From contig NZ_CP156060.1 of the NCBI RefSeq assembly GCF_039778605.1, positions 868,001-932,000 of the forward strand: a DNA stretch of 64,000 nt, in the 5' to 3' direction. The position numbers were made by a program, and so were the translations under genes. This DNA is from Flavobacterium sp. WV_118_3 (GTDB lineage: Bacteria > Bacteroidota > Bacteroidia > Flavobacteriales > Flavobacteriaceae). The stretch's first letter is position 1, and each line of letters opens with the position of its first letter. Of this stretch, positions 51,436-61,031 are shown one piece after another. The notes under the pieces were generated by a model that searched no databases, was not told the origin of the DNA, and saw only the letters and a list, made by a program, of their open reading frames with translations.

Positions 51436-52308
51436 TTATGTTGCTGCAATGGCATTCCAAATAATAAAAATTACAATAAGAGCAGCGCCTGCGCCCAATA
51501 CATGAAAAACTTTTTTGGTGTTCTCTTTTGTTATGTTACGGGCATTTTCAACAATAGTTAGTACTTCGGTATACGTTTTTGGATCGTTTTTCATGGACAT
51601 GGATGCTTTCGAATTGATCTGTTCAATTTTTTTAAGCCATATTTTATTCCAGGTATTTTTGTATTTGGTATCTTCGGAGAAGATTGTCAGATAGGATACC
51701 GCATTAATTTTACTGGCAGAAATTGTAAGAAATTCCAATATGTTTTCTTTGGAAACAGGTACGGGATAATTGAGTACAAATTCTTCTTTTCGGGCATCGG
51801 TAGTCGACCATTTTGCGGATTTTGATGTCGCCAGGATAAGCTGAATACCTTTTATAAAAATCAAAATATACCAGAAGAATAACCATAATAATACGGTTCC
51901 TAAGCCAATGCTTTTTCCTGTATTTTGAGCATAAAATCCTGTACTTCTTGTCGCTTCTATTTCATCAAGCTTATCGAAAAATCGAATGATACTTCCAGAT
52001 ACTTCAATGTTTCTGAATTCAGCACCACAATCGGAACACTTTGTTATAAAGCTCTCTGCAATGGCACCACAGGCGGGACATTTTTTTATATCGCCAAACT
52101 TATCCGATCCTGTAGCGGCAATAGCATCCGGTGTTTTGTGTTTTATTTTTTCAAAAAGGCGTGCTTCCAGGACGATTTCAAATTCGTCAAGGTCAATTCC
52201 TTCAGTTTCGGCTTTTTTAAAGAGGATTTGCCTTTCTTTTTCGGTTAGTTCTCCATCAGCTAATGCTAATGCTATGAGTCTTTCTATTTTTTCGTTATAT
52301 AGTATCAT
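51436..52308 (-). CDS. Membrane protein with TerB-like domain and zinc ribbon (YdjG-like)
   Basis: The protein has 290 residues: an N-terminal TerB-like acidic helical domain (about 5-50, LIALALADGELTEKERQILF), a zinc ribbon with two Cys-x2-Cys pairs (CPACG near residue 78, CSDCG near 92), then a transmembrane region (about 135-160), a helical cytoplasmic region and a C-terminal transmembrane segment. The zinc ribbon plus membrane layout recalls Bacillus YdjG, the partner of YdjI. It lies 55 bp before the SPFH gene. Role in membrane-stress sensing is inference. Confidence 0.7.
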   Translation of the reverse strand: MILYNEKIERLIALALADGELTEKERQILFKKAETEGIDLDEFEIVLEARLFEKIKHKTPDAIAATGSDKFGDIKKCPACGAIAESFITKCSDCGAEFRNIEVSGSIIRFFDKLDEIEATRSTGFYAQNTGKSIGLGTVLLWLFFWYILIFIKGIQLILATSKSAKWSTTDARKEEFVLNYPVPVSKENILEFLTISASKINAVSYLTIFSEDTKYKNTWNKIWLKKIEQINSKASMSMKNDPKTYTEVLTIVENARNITKENTKKVFHVLGAGAALIVIFIIWNAIAAT

Positions 52309-52369
52309 ATATTTTTATATTTGGTTCGTAACTTTTTATTTTCAACGATTGTATCTATACGATTGATGA

Positions 52370-52789
52370 TTAATACATATCTGCCAGAGCTTGCGTTAAT
52401 TTGGCTTGGATTTTAAGAAATTTAGTCATTTGAGCAGGTGTCATTTCATTTTCTGATTTTTCCATTTTCTGCGATAAATCGATTGCTTTTTCCATATATT
52501 CCGAATATTTGGTCATTGCAGATACATCACCATTTTTAGCTTCTTTCATTAGAATTATATATTGATCAACATATTCATCATAGCTTTTTAAATAAGCGTC
52601 AGTAGTGTTTTCTTCTGTGGATGCGGTCGCAACTTCCGTGGTATTTTCGTCTGTTTCGGCAACGGGAGCTTCGTATTTAGTTGTTACTTCATCGAGAGAA
52701 GTTTTTTCTTCTGCTTTATGGTTTCCACAAGATGTTAGTGATATTGCAATGGCTGCAATGAATGTTAAATGTGAATTTTTGATATTCAT
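52370..52789 (-). CDS. Small lipoprotein, first gene of the SPFH operon
   Basis: The 139-residue lipoprotein has the signal MNIKNSHLTFIAAIAISLTSC (lipobox LTSC), a Thr/Glu-rich linker (about 25-65) and a helical C-terminus (about 68-139) similar in pattern to DUF6591-type lipoproteins (YDEYVDQYIILMKEAKNGD). The gap to the next gene is 61 bp. It may sense the periplasm for the operon, but that is inference. Confidence 0.65.
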   Translation of the reverse strand: MNIKNSHLTFIAAIAISLTSCGNHKAEEKTSLDEVTTKYEAPVAETDENTTEVATASTEENTTDAYLKSYDEYVDQYIILMKEAKNGDVSAMTKYSEYMEKAIDLSQKMEKSENEMTPAQMTKFLKIQAKLTQALADMY

Positions 52790-52956
52790 TTTTTGATAAT
52801 TTAAGGTTTAATAAAAGCGTGTTTTGAGTAATGACTCAATATTTTAGGGCCTATTAAAAATTAAGGCGGGATTTTAATATGCATTGATTTCTTCATGGTT
52901 TCTTAGGTGAGGCAATTTAGATGCGTTTTATTTGATTCCTTTACGAGTTTCCGTAA

Positions 52957-53073
52957 TGGGGAAAATTATGCGAACGTGTTGTCTTTGTCGGTATAGCGGT
53001 TCAACAGGGAATGGTAACACGAAATACCGAATGGATTGAAATACGGCCGGATTATTTATTAGACAAAATCTGA
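52957..53073 (+). pseudogene. Fragment of a lost gene (C-terminal remnant)
   Basis: Directly after an in-frame stop at 52954, 38 codons read as a clean protein end (LCERVVFVGIAVQQG then IEIRPDYLLDKI) with no start codon nearby. The pattern slightly resembles the C-terminus of an acyl-CoA thioester hydrolase (weak). The rest of the 342-bp gap (52790-53131) shows nothing else. Confidence 0.3.
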
Positions 53074-53131
53074 TTTTTGAAGTATCTTAGGGGCAATATG
53101 TAATAGTTATAACCCCAAAATCTATTTTTCT

Positions 53132-54460
53132 ATGAAATTTAAGTACCTACTAACACTATTTTTGATGGGTGGCTGTTTTGCTATGGCACAAACCAAACAG
53201 ATTCTGATTGAAAATGTCAGACTTTTGGATCATAAAGCCGCTAAATTGACTGCACCGATGAATGTTCTAGTTTCCGGTTCGACGATACAAAAAATAAGTG
53301 CCACAGCTATTACGGTCGATAAGGATGCTATAAAGATTAATGGAGGTGGTAAGACCTTAATGCCCGGTTTGATCGATGTTCACGTTCATATGACTTTTGG
53401 TACGTTTACGATGGCACAACTGATGGGAGAAGATTTAACGGAGGAATTTCTGGTTCGTAAAATAGGAGAATCAGCACAACAAATGCTACTTCGCGGATTT
53501 ACAAGTGTCCGGGATGCGGGCGGTCCTATTTTTCCGTTAAAAACGGCCATCGATGCCGGTAAATTGGTCGGTCCTCGTATCTGGCCTTCGGGCGCTGTGG
53601 TGAGTCAGACTGCCGGGCATGGCGATTTTAGAGCGCCTAACGAACGTTCCCGTCGCTTTTTCGGAAAACCGTCCCGTGCTGAACAAGTGGGCGCTACTTT
53701 TATTGCCGATGGCCGGGATGATGTATTAACGGCTGTACGGGAAAACCTGCGTTTTGGTGCCAGTCAGATTAAATTGATGGCGGGTGGTGGAACGTCGTCG
53801 GCCTATGATCCGATTGATGTGACGCAATATACGCTCGACGAAATGAAAGCGGCCGTTGAAGCGGCTTCCGACTGGGGGACCTATGTTATGGTACATGCCT
53901 ATACGCCAAAAGCGGTGCAGCGTGCAGTGGAGGCGGGTGTGAAATGTATTGAACACGGTCAGATGTTGGATGAAGAAACCTTAAAATTACTGGCGGAGAA
54001 AAACGTTTGGCTAAGTCTTCAGAATTTAATGGATAACAACGACAATATGGATGCACAGCGCAAACAAAAGCGTAAACCGGTATTGGAAGGACAAAATAAA
54101 GTATGGCCTTTGGCGAAAAAGTTAGGCGTAAAGCTGGCCTGGGGAACTGATTTCCTGTTTGAACCGGAATTAAACGATGAGCAGAATAGTTATATTTTAC
54201 GGCTTCAAAAATGGTTTAGTAATGCCGAAATTTTAAAGATGATCACTCAGGATAACGGGGAGTTGTTACAGTTATCCGGTTTGCGCAATCCGTATCCCGG
54301 AAAACTAGGAGTCGTGGAAGAGCAGGCTTTGGCCGATTTACTGTTGGTGGATGGGGATCCGTTAAAAGATTTGTCGATAATTGCAAACCCGGAGAAGAAC
54401 TTTTTACTGATCATGAAAAATGGACAGCTATACAAGAATATTGTCAAAGCCAAAAAGTAG
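53132..54460 (+). CDS. Secreted amidohydrolase
   Basis: The 442-residue metal-dependent hydrolase has a signal peptide (MKFKYLLTLFLMGGCFAMAQ). It has the amidohydrolase composite fold with the HxH metal motif GLIDVHVHMTFG near residue 85, a Lys/Gly-rich IKLMAGGGTSSAYDP, a metal His in MVHAYT, CIEHGQM and a metal Asp in AWGTDFLFEPE. It is closest to the Xaa-Pro dipeptidase/imidazolonepropionase-like branch that cleaves dipeptides or cyclic amides. Periplasmic or surface-located. Transcribed alone; followed by an AT-rich gap. Confidence 0.88.
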   Translation: MKFKYLLTLFLMGGCFAMAQTKQILIENVRLLDHKAAKLTAPMNVLVSGSTIQKISATAITVDKDAIKINGGGKTLMPGLIDVHVHMTFGTFTMAQLMGEDLTEEFLVRKIGESAQQMLLRGFTSVRDAGGPIFPLKTAIDAGKLVGPRIWPSGAVVSQTAGHGDFRAPNERSRRFFGKPSRAEQVGATFIADGRDDVLTAVRENLRFGASQIKLMAGGGTSSAYDPIDVTQYTLDEMKAAVEAASDWGTYVMVHAYTPKAVQRAVEAGVKCIEHGQMLDEETLKLLAEKNVWLSLQNLMDNNDNMDAQRKQKRKPVLEGQNKVWPLAKKLGVKLAWGTDFLFEPELNDEQNSYILRLQKWFSNAEILKMITQDNGELLQLSGLRNPYPGKLGVVEEQALADLLLVDGDPLKDLSIIANPEKNFLLIMKNGQLYKNIVKAKK

Positions 54461-54660
54461 TTTTTTTAATGATATTGTTGTGGGATATTATAAAGGAAGC
54501 TATTGATAATGATGATTTGAATTTCTTTTAGTATATCGTAATTTATGTTGTTATTTAAAAGGTTTGTTTTAATTATTTAAAATTGAATTGATAAAAAATT
54601 ATGACTTAAATTGATTTTTTGTTAATTTGGTTGTCTGTTTCACACGGTAACAAAAAACAA

Positions 54661-55152
54661 ATGGCCAAATTTAAAATTGAAATCAAATGGGCTTTTATAT
54701 TTATTATCATGTCCCTGTTATGGATGGTATTGGAAAAACTATGCGGGTTGCATAGTACCCATATTGATAAGCAACAATATTTGACGATGCTTTTTATGAT
54801 TCCGGCTATTTGGATATATGTTTTGGCTCTTAAAGACAAGAAACTGCACTATTATAATGGCGTAATGAGCTATAAACAAGGTTTTATTAGCGGATTGATT
54901 ATTACGTTACTTATCGCTCTTTTTAGTCCATTAACACAATGGATTATCTCTTGTGTGATCACGCCGGAATATTTTCCAAATGTTATCGAGTATTCTTTAC
55001 AATCGGGTTATCATAAAACACGGGAAGAAGCAGAAGCCTATTTTAGTCTTGAAAACTATAGGAAACAGAGTGTCATCGGTGCATTGATGATGGGTATCGT
55101 TACGTCTTTTATCGTTGCCTTTTTTGTTCGTAATAAAAATTCCAAAAACTAA
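54661..55152 (+). CDS. DUF4199 membrane protein
   Basis: The 163-residue protein starts at ATG 54661 (MAKFKIEIKWAFIFIIMSLL). It has four hydrophobic segments and the DUF4199 signatures: LWMVLEKLCGLHSTHIDKQ near the start, GVMSYKQGFISGLIITLLIA in the middle and GALMMGIVTSFIVAFFVRNK at the end. An inner membrane protein typical of Bacteroidota, of unknown function. Followed 18 bp later by a DoxX gene on the same strand. Confidence 0.85.
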   Translation: MAKFKIEIKWAFIFIIMSLLWMVLEKLCGLHSTHIDKQQYLTMLFMIPAIWIYVLALKDKKLHYYNGVMSYKQGFISGLIITLLIALFSPLTQWIISCVITPEYFPNVIEYSLQSGYHKTREEAEAYFSLENYRKQSVIGALMMGIVTSFIVAFFVRNKNSKN

Positions 55153-55170
55153 TCTTAAAACCATATTACT

Positions 55171-55542
55171 ATGAAAATAATAAAGCTGATTGTCTGCCTG
55201 CTTTTCGGGCTTATGTTTATCAATGCCGGGCTTAATAAGTTTTTGAACTATATGCCTATGGAGAAAATGAGCGAAGAACAAATGAAAATGATGGAGGCTC
55301 TAATGACTATAAAGTGGTTGATGCCTCTAACCGGTGTTATTGAGACTGTTGCCGGATTGTTGTTTATCATTCCTAAAACCCGGGCTTTAGGCGCCATTAT
55401 GATTCTGCCGGTTATGGTCGGTATTGTTTGCCATAATGTTATTTTTGAACCATCCGGACTTCCTTTGGTGTTGACGCTTTTCTTAATCAATGTGCTAATG
55501 ATTGCCGATAATTGGAAAAAATACAAACCGATGTTTTCCTGA
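55171..55542 (+). CDS. DoxX-family membrane protein
   Basis: The 123-residue protein has four transmembrane segments: FGLMFINAGLNKFLNYMP at the start, LMPLTGVIETVAGLLFIIP in the middle, and VGIVCHNVIFEPSGLPL near the end, as in DoxX/SURF4-like proteins. Family roles are mostly unknown (quinone-linked redox is proposed for some members). It is cotranscribed with the DUF4199 gene. Confidence 0.85.
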   Translation: MKIIKLIVCLLFGLMFINAGLNKFLNYMPMEKMSEEQMKMMEALMTIKWLMPLTGVIETVAGLLFIIPKTRALGAIMILPVMVGIVCHNVIFEPSGLPLVLTLFLINVLMIADNWKKYKPMFS

Positions 55543-55562
55543 TATACGAAGGCTATAAATAG

Positions 55563-55600
55563 AAACGCCTCGCTGTTTAAGTGCAAACAGCGAGGCGTTT
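55563..55600. terminator. Bidirectional hairpin between DoxX and the PBCV-adaptor gene
   Basis: A 16-bp perfect stem AAACGCCTCGCTGTTT and its complement with a 6-nt loop. T tails are only three bases, so termination rests on the strong stem. Confidence 0.6.
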
Positions 55601-55615
55601 CCGTTAGGGAGGCTA

Positions 55616-55936
55616 TTATTTTTTGTCTTCCGGGCGATCTTTGATCTGTGATGCTTTTAAGTAAACCTTTTTACCCGTTTTGTTTACATAGTATTTTTTA
55701 TTTTTATTGTTAATGTAAACATCGGTCCCATCCGGAGCCATCTTGCCTTTCCATACTTTGTCGGAAATTTTAGAGGTTCCCTTAACAGCTACTTCAGCAG
55801 TTTTATCACCTACCTTTTTAGCGGTTTTTTCAATTTTATCGCCTACGCTTTCTTTTTTTTCCTGTCCTTGTGCCGAAATCGAAAAGGCTGTAAGCAATCC
55901 CAGAAATAGCACAGTTAAAATGTTGCTTCTTTTCAT
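55616..55936 (-). CDS. Secreted PBCV-specific basic adaptor-domain protein
   Basis: The protein has 106 residues: a signal peptide (MKRSNILTVLFLGLLTAFSISAQ), a helical Lys/Glu-rich stretch (VGDKIEKTAKKVGDKTAEVA), then the basic adaptor repeat (GTDVYINNKNKKYYVNKTGK). This domain was named from chlorella viruses but is widespread in small exported proteins of Bacteroidota; its role is not established. Single leftward gene with an AT-rich upstream region. Confidence 0.8.
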   Translation of the reverse strand: MKRSNILTVLFLGLLTAFSISAQGQEKKESVGDKIEKTAKKVGDKTAEVAVKGTSKISDKVWKGKMAPDGTDVYINNKNKKYYVNKTGKKVYLKASQIKDRPEDKK

Positions 55937-56633
55937 ACTATAATTATTTTGAAGTTAATTCGGTTAAAGATTTTTTTAGCCGTAGCAGGTGATGCGTTTT
56001 TCGTTGTATGAATGTTCTATTCTATAAAGGTACTAATAAAATAGATAGTTGTTGACTAATGTGTTGATTTTTAGTGCCCTTTTTGTTGGAGTATATTGTT
56101 TATAGACTATTGTTAACCTGTAAATAAATCTATATTCGAAAATTATGGTAGAAAAAGTCCGATTATAAAGACTAACAGTTCATATGATGGAATGATAATA
56201 CCGTAAAGATCTAATATTGCATCACGTTCTTATTCAAATCTCACTTGTAATTATTTTGGTAAGTTTTTTGTTGATGAGGAAGGGATGGCAGCTTAAATAC
56301 GGATTGTATTTGCCGGATAAACTTTTTGTATCTTGAGATTATACGAAATGCATTATCTATTAGGTATTTATATAGCTATATTTTAAGTTTTCCCTTTCCC
56401 CATCAATTAACACAATCAGTACTCTAAATTACAGGATCGTATCTTTCCCTAAGATATTGAATAAGAATTTTAAAGTCCTGTTAAAGCAGGCATCACTCCA
56501 TTTTTTAGTTCCCCGGCTATTTTTAATTATATCGATTGATATCGATTATGTTTTGCTTTCGAATGTGCTATGTACATATCGAAACAATGCGCAAGCTAAT
56601 AAATAATAAGTTAAAACTAAATATATATATCTT
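55937..56633. other. AT-rich intergenic region before the surface-protein module
   Basis: About 700 bp without a convincing coding frame. A short direct repeat of ATATCGATT occurs near 56530. It probably holds the promoters of the leftward adaptor-domain gene and of the large surface protein, but no full -33/-7 pair could be assigned. Confidence 0.4.
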
Positions 56634-56639
56634 ATGCTT

Positions 56640-59600
56640 ATGAGAAAAAAACTCCTATCAATTTTATTTGTGCTAGGGGCATTTGAAATGTACGGACAAG
56701 TGGGAGTCGGAACGGAACTCCCGGATATTACTTCACAATTGGATGTTGTCGCAAATAATAAGGGAATATTAATCCCAAGAGTAAATCTAATTGATTCCAA
56801 AAGTAAAAACCCTATAGTGAATGATGGAACGTTGCCAAATGGTCTTATCGTTTTTAATATTGCTACTTCCGGTCAAATCCCGGATAATGTTAGCCCGGGA
56901 TTGTATTATTGGCTTGACGGTTCCTGGAATAGAATGATGAGCCCTGTTGATCTTCGAAATCCTAAAGATACTGTGCTATACGATCCGGAAACTGTATCAC
57001 TAACTTATATTGATCAACAAGGCGATTCGAAAGAGGTTAATATCAGTAACCTTATAAAATCGAATGAAACGATCACAACACTCGTGAAAAATCAGGATGG
57101 TAGCTATACCTATACCAATGAAGCCGGACAAACGAAACGAATTGATTTTACAGGAGATGCTGTAGTCGCACAGTTTGATCATGAAGTGGTGCTGGAAAAG
57201 ATTGAAGCGCTTATTAAACAAAAAGAATCTCAGACATCTCTTGTTTATGATCCGCTAACACATGTGCTGACTTATAAACCGGAGAACGGTGAACTTACCT
57301 CTATTAATTTGTCAGAATTATTGAATAATGGTCCGGAAACGCTAACGGCACTGAGTTATGACGCCGCCGCGCATACCATTACCTATAAAGCGGAGGATGG
57401 GAATACTACCACTATTAATTTGTCAGAATTATTGAATAATGGTCCGGAAACGCTAACGGCACTGAGTTATGACGCCACCGCGCATAGCCTTACCTATAAA
57501 GCAGAGGATGGGAATACTACCACTATTAATTTGTCAGAATTATTGAATAATGGTCCGGAAACGCTAACGGCACTGAGTTATGACGCTGCCGCGCATAGCC
57601 TTACCTATAAAGCGGAGGATGGAAATACTACCACTATTAATTTGTCAGAATTATTGAATAATGGTCCGGAAACGCTAACGGCACTGAGTTATGACGTTGC
57701 CGCGCATAGCCTTACCTATAAAGCGGAGGATGGAAATACTACCACTATTAATTTGTCAGAATTATTGAATAATGGTCCGGAAACGCTAACGGCGCTGAGT
57801 TATGACGCCACCGCGCATAGCCTTACCTATAAAGCAGAGGATGGAAATATTACATCCATTGATTTGAATGCGCTGGTAAATAACCCGGAAACGCTAACGG
57901 CACTGAGTTATGACGCCAGTGCGCATAGCCTTACCTATAAAGCAGAGGATGGAAATATTACATCCATTGATTTGAATGCGCTGGTCAATAACCCGGAAAC
58001 GCTAACGGCGCTGAGTTATGACGCCACCGCGCATAGACTTACCTATAAAGCGGAGGATGGAAATATTACAGCCATTGATTTGAATGCGCTGGTCAATAAC
58101 CCGGAAACGCTAACGGCGCTGAGTTATGACGCCACCGCGCATAGACTTACCTATAAAGCGGAGGATGGAAATATTACAGCCATTGATTTGAATGCGCTGG
58201 TCAATAACCCGGAAACGCTAACGGCGCTGAGTTATGACGCCACTGCGCATAGCCTTACCTATAAAGCGGAGGATGGAAATATTACAGCCATTGATTTGAA
58301 TGCGCTGGCGAATAACCCGGAAACCATTACGAGACTTTCGTATGACACCAACACATTTATTCTGAGTTATAATGCGGAGGATGGAACGACTACCGAAGTG
58401 GATTTATCGGATTTGGTCAATGGCCCGGAAACCTTGACCGCTCTGGTATATGATGAAGAGAGTAAAGATCTGATTTATATTGATGAACAAGGAAGTAGAA
58501 ACAGAGTTAACCTGCCCGCCATCCAGAACAATGCGGAAGTTGCCACAAGTCCATGGAATGCAGCTGGCGGAACTGGCAGCGCAACATCTGATTCGGAGAA
58601 TATTTACCATACCGGAAATGTTGGTATCGGAGGACAGCCCGCTCAGGACACAGCCTTAAGTGTAAAAGGATCCGTAAAAATTAATCCGGAGAATGATGAG
58701 AGTAAAGTTTCGGTGAATATTGGTGCCGAAAATATGGCTACTGGAGCTAATACTTTGGTAAGTGGTAAACATAATGAAACACACGGAGAAAATACGGCTA
58801 TTGTTGGAGGAACAGGAAATACTATAACAGAGCGAGGTGAATTTGGTGTTATTGTTGGAGGCGAAGCCAACCGTGTTGAGGAAAGAAATGGAACAATTGT
58901 AGGTTCCAAAGAATCTGTTGCCGATGGTCAATATAGCCTGATTTTGGGCGGAAGTAATAATATGGCTCCTTCTGTTTATGAAACGGTTTTAGGAACTAAA
59001 GCAAAACTGTATTCACCGATTGGGAGAAGTGATAGATGGGACGAAAATGACCGTATATTCACTATAGCTAACGGGTACGATACTCGATCGAATGCCCTTA
59101 CGGTTTTGAAAAACGGGAATACCGGTTTTAAAAGTTCAGCTTCTCAGCCTACCGAAACCATCGATGTTGGTGAAGGAAAGGTACGAATCCGACAAATCCA
59201 GAATGAAGACGGTAGTGACGAAGATAGATTGGTCGTGGCCGATGCCAATGGGGTTTTGCGTACGGTAGACAGAAGAGATTTACAATTACAGCGCAATGCG
59301 GAAGCTCAGATCGAACCTTGGCTGGTCGTGGGATCAAACGAAAAAGCAAGATGGAATGGACAACATATTTATCAGGCCGGTGGTGTATGTATTGGACATT
59401 CCAGAGGAGTCTTGCCATGGGCTGAACGGTTACGATTAAATGTAAACGGTGCTGTACGTGGAGGTAAGGATATTAGTGGAGGTGAAATTGGTGCCTTTTC
59501 AACTTCCTTTGGACTTCGAAACAAAGCACAGGGAGCCTATGCATTTGTCACCGGAGAAGACAATATTACACAGCCATCAGCAGTACTGGCTACAATAGAC

Positions 59601-60923
59601 GGAGGACATCACAATGTTATAGCTGAGAACACCAGTACATCCGGTATTTTCTCAGGACGAAAAAATAAGATAATGGCCGCCGAAGGGGGTGTTGCAGTAG
59701 GAGGTGATGCAAATGTTGTTAATGGTCGTTTTGGTCTGGCGCTCGGAGGAAAGTCAAATGCGGTTAATGGTGAGCGTAGTGTGGTTCTGGGAGGTATCCA
59801 AAACAGGGCTATAGGAATTAATGCAGTGGTTGCAGGGGAACAAAATAGTGCTACTGCGAATAATAGTCTTGTATTCGGAAAGCATTGTATAACCGATGCA
59901 GAAAATTCCAGTATCATAGGAGGAGAGTTGAATACAATTGATTCTGCAAGTAGTTATTCGGCTATTATGGCTGGAAGATCACATACCCTGCATGCGTCTC
60001 CATTTGGATTTATTGTTGGCGGTAGAAATAATGGAATGATGAATTCCGGAGGATCTGTTATATTGGGAGGTGACCTTAACACTATAAGGGTAGAACCAAG
60101 ACCAAGTGATTCAAATTTGGCTTCGGCTGCTATTATTGGGGGTGATCATAATTTAATAGCAAAAAGGAATTCTGTCATTATTGGTAGTGAATATTGTCAC
60201 GCTGGGGGTGAATTTAGTATGGTATTAGGAGGATTTTATTCTAGAGCAAAATCTTTTCACGAAGTAATTATAGGGTCTTATACAACCGACTATACCGAAA
60301 ATTCACGAACGAACTGGGATGAGAATGACAGATTGTTGGTAGTTGGAAACGGAACAATGTCGGAACGCTCTAATGCGATTACGGTTTTAAAAAATGGAAA
60401 TACCGGTTTTAAAAAACAAGCGGATGCTCCTACAGAAACGATAGATGTAGGATCCGGGAATGTTCGCATCAGGGATATAAATAATATTATGGGCGATTTG
60501 GAAGATAAAGTTGTTGTGGCCGGTAGCGATGGGGTGCTAAAAACGATTGGTCGCTCTGAATTCAAGGCACCGGGATCTAATATAACCTTTCGCGATGGTT
60601 TGATGGGGCTTGATGTACAACCAGAAGAAACTCTGGATGTAGGTACCGGAAATGTACGTATCCGCAAGATTAACGAAACAGAGGGGGATAAATACCAAGA
60701 TCGGATTGTTGTTGCAAGCTCGACCGGAGTTTTAAAAACAATAAATACCGGCGAACTTATCGAAACGTTAATTCCGGTTAACGGATTTGTTGCAGCACAA
60801 ATCAGAGAGCAACAAAAACAAATTGAGTTACAAAGTACAGTAATCAATACATTGAAACAAAGCTTACAGCAAATGAAAGAAAAGCTGGAAGTATTGGAAG
60901 CTACTGTTAGTAGAGCAAACTAG
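56640..60923 (+). CDS. Giant repeat-rich surface fibre-like protein
   Basis: The protein has 1427 residues from ATG 56640 (an ATG two codons earlier is possible). It has a signal peptide ending FEMYGQ and the Flavobacteria fibre-like start GVGTELPDITSQLDV. Residues about 232-559 are nine near-identical 36/37-residue beta repeats with diverged copies around them. Two YadA-head-like beta-roll blocks (about 705-790 and 950-1220) repeat VxGGxxNxV units, and three blocks share ETIDVGxGxVRIR. The end is a short coiled coil. No T9SS sorting domain is visible; the two genes downstream encode a T9SS type B protein and a PorP/SprF protein. Probably a cell-surface adhesin or fibre (inference). Confidence 0.8.
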   Translation: MRKKLLSILFVLGAFEMYGQVGVGTELPDITSQLDVVANNKGILIPRVNLIDSKSKNPIVNDGTLPNGLIVFNIATSGQIPDNVSPGLYYWLDGSWNRMMSPVDLRNPKDTVLYDPETVSLTYIDQQGDSKEVNISNLIKSNETITTLVKNQDGSYTYTNEAGQTKRIDFTGDAVVAQFDHEVVLEKIEALIKQKESQTSLVYDPLTHVLTYKPENGELTSINLSELLNNGPETLTALSYDAAAHTITYKAEDGNTTTINLSELLNNGPETLTALSYDATAHSLTYKAEDGNTTTINLSELLNNGPETLTALSYDAAAHSLTYKAEDGNTTTINLSELLNNGPETLTALSYDVAAHSLTYKAEDGNTTTINLSELLNNGPETLTALSYDATAHSLTYKAEDGNITSIDLNALVNNPETLTALSYDASAHSLTYKAEDGNITSIDLNALVNNPETLTALSYDATAHRLTYKAEDGNITAIDLNALVNNPETLTALSYDATAHRLTYKAEDGNITAIDLNALVNNPETLTALSYDATAHSLTYKAEDGNITAIDLNALANNPETITRLSYDTNTFILSYNAEDGTTTEVDLSDLVNGPETLTALVYDEESKDLIYIDEQGSRNRVNLPAIQNNAEVATSPWNAAGGTGSATSDSENIYHTGNVGIGGQPAQDTALSVKGSVKINPENDESKVSVNIGAENMATGANTLVSGKHNETHGENTAIVGGTGNTITERGEFGVIVGGEANRVEERNGTIVGSKESVADGQYSLILGGSNNMAPSVYETVLGTKAKLYSPIGRSDRWDENDRIFTIANGYDTRSNALTVLKNGNTGFKSSASQPTETIDVGEGKVRIRQIQNEDGSDEDRLVVADANGVLRTVDRRDLQLQRNAEAQIEPWLVVGSNEKARWNGQHIYQAGGVCIGHSRGVLPWAERLRLNVNGAVRGGKDISGGEIGAFSTSFGLRNKAQGAYAFVTGEDNITQPSAVLATIDGGHHNVIAENTSTSGIFSGRKNKIMAAEGGVAVGGDANVVNGRFGLALGGKSNAVNGERSVVLGGIQNRAIGINAVVAGEQNSATANNSLVFGKHCITDAENSSIIGGELNTIDSASSYSAIMAGRSHTLHASPFGFIVGGRNNGMMNSGGSVILGGDLNTIRVEPRPSDSNLASAAIIGGDHNLIAKRNSVIIGSEYCHAGGEFSMVLGGFYSRAKSFHEVIIGSYTTDYTENSRTNWDENDRLLVVGNGTMSERSNAITVLKNGNTGFKKQADAPTETIDVGSGNVRIRDINNIMGDLEDKVVVAGSDGVLKTIGRSEFKAPGSNITFRDGLMGLDVQPEETLDVGTGNVRIRKINETEGDKYQDRIVVASSTGVLKTINTGELIETLIPVNGFVAAQIREQQKQIELQSTVINTLKQSLQQMKEKLEVLEATVSRAN
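57333..58316 (+). repeat. Nine tandem 111/108-bp coding repeats
   Basis: Units start at 57333, 57444, 57555, 57666 (111 bp, ending SELLNNG) and 57777, 57885, 57993, 58101, 58209 (108 bp, ending NALVNN or NALANN). All share PETLTALSYDAxAH and TYKAEDGN. Neighbouring units differ by only a few bases, so copy number is probably unstable. Diverged copies lie on both sides. Confidence 0.95.
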
Positions 60924-60962
60924 TTATAGTTTTCTTCATACTTAGGGTACTTAAAGTATAGG

Positions 60963-60995
60963 ATCCCTTTTAAGTAAGGTGCTTAAAAGGGATTT
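60963..60995 (+). terminator. Hairpin after the giant surface protein
   Basis: A 12-bp perfect stem ATCCCTTTTAAG/CTTAAAAGGGAT with a 7-nt loop and a weak T tract, 39 bp after the stop codon. It may only partly stop transcription into the next gene. Confidence 0.55.
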
Positions 60996-61031
60996 ATATA
61001 CTGTTTTAAAAGTAAAAGAATCATTGAAATT

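Noticed and set aside
57333-58316. CRISPR array
   Set aside because: The units are 108-111 bp, contiguous, in frame and translated; there are no short repeats with unique spacers.
60290-60847. 185-codon leftward open frame at the end of the giant surface protein
   Set aside because: The Ser/Thr/Pro-rich product mirrors the coding bias of the opposite strand; no independent support.
56640-60923. T9SS sorting domain on the giant protein
   Set aside because: The C-terminus is a helical coiled-coil segment without the type A or type B motif blocks.
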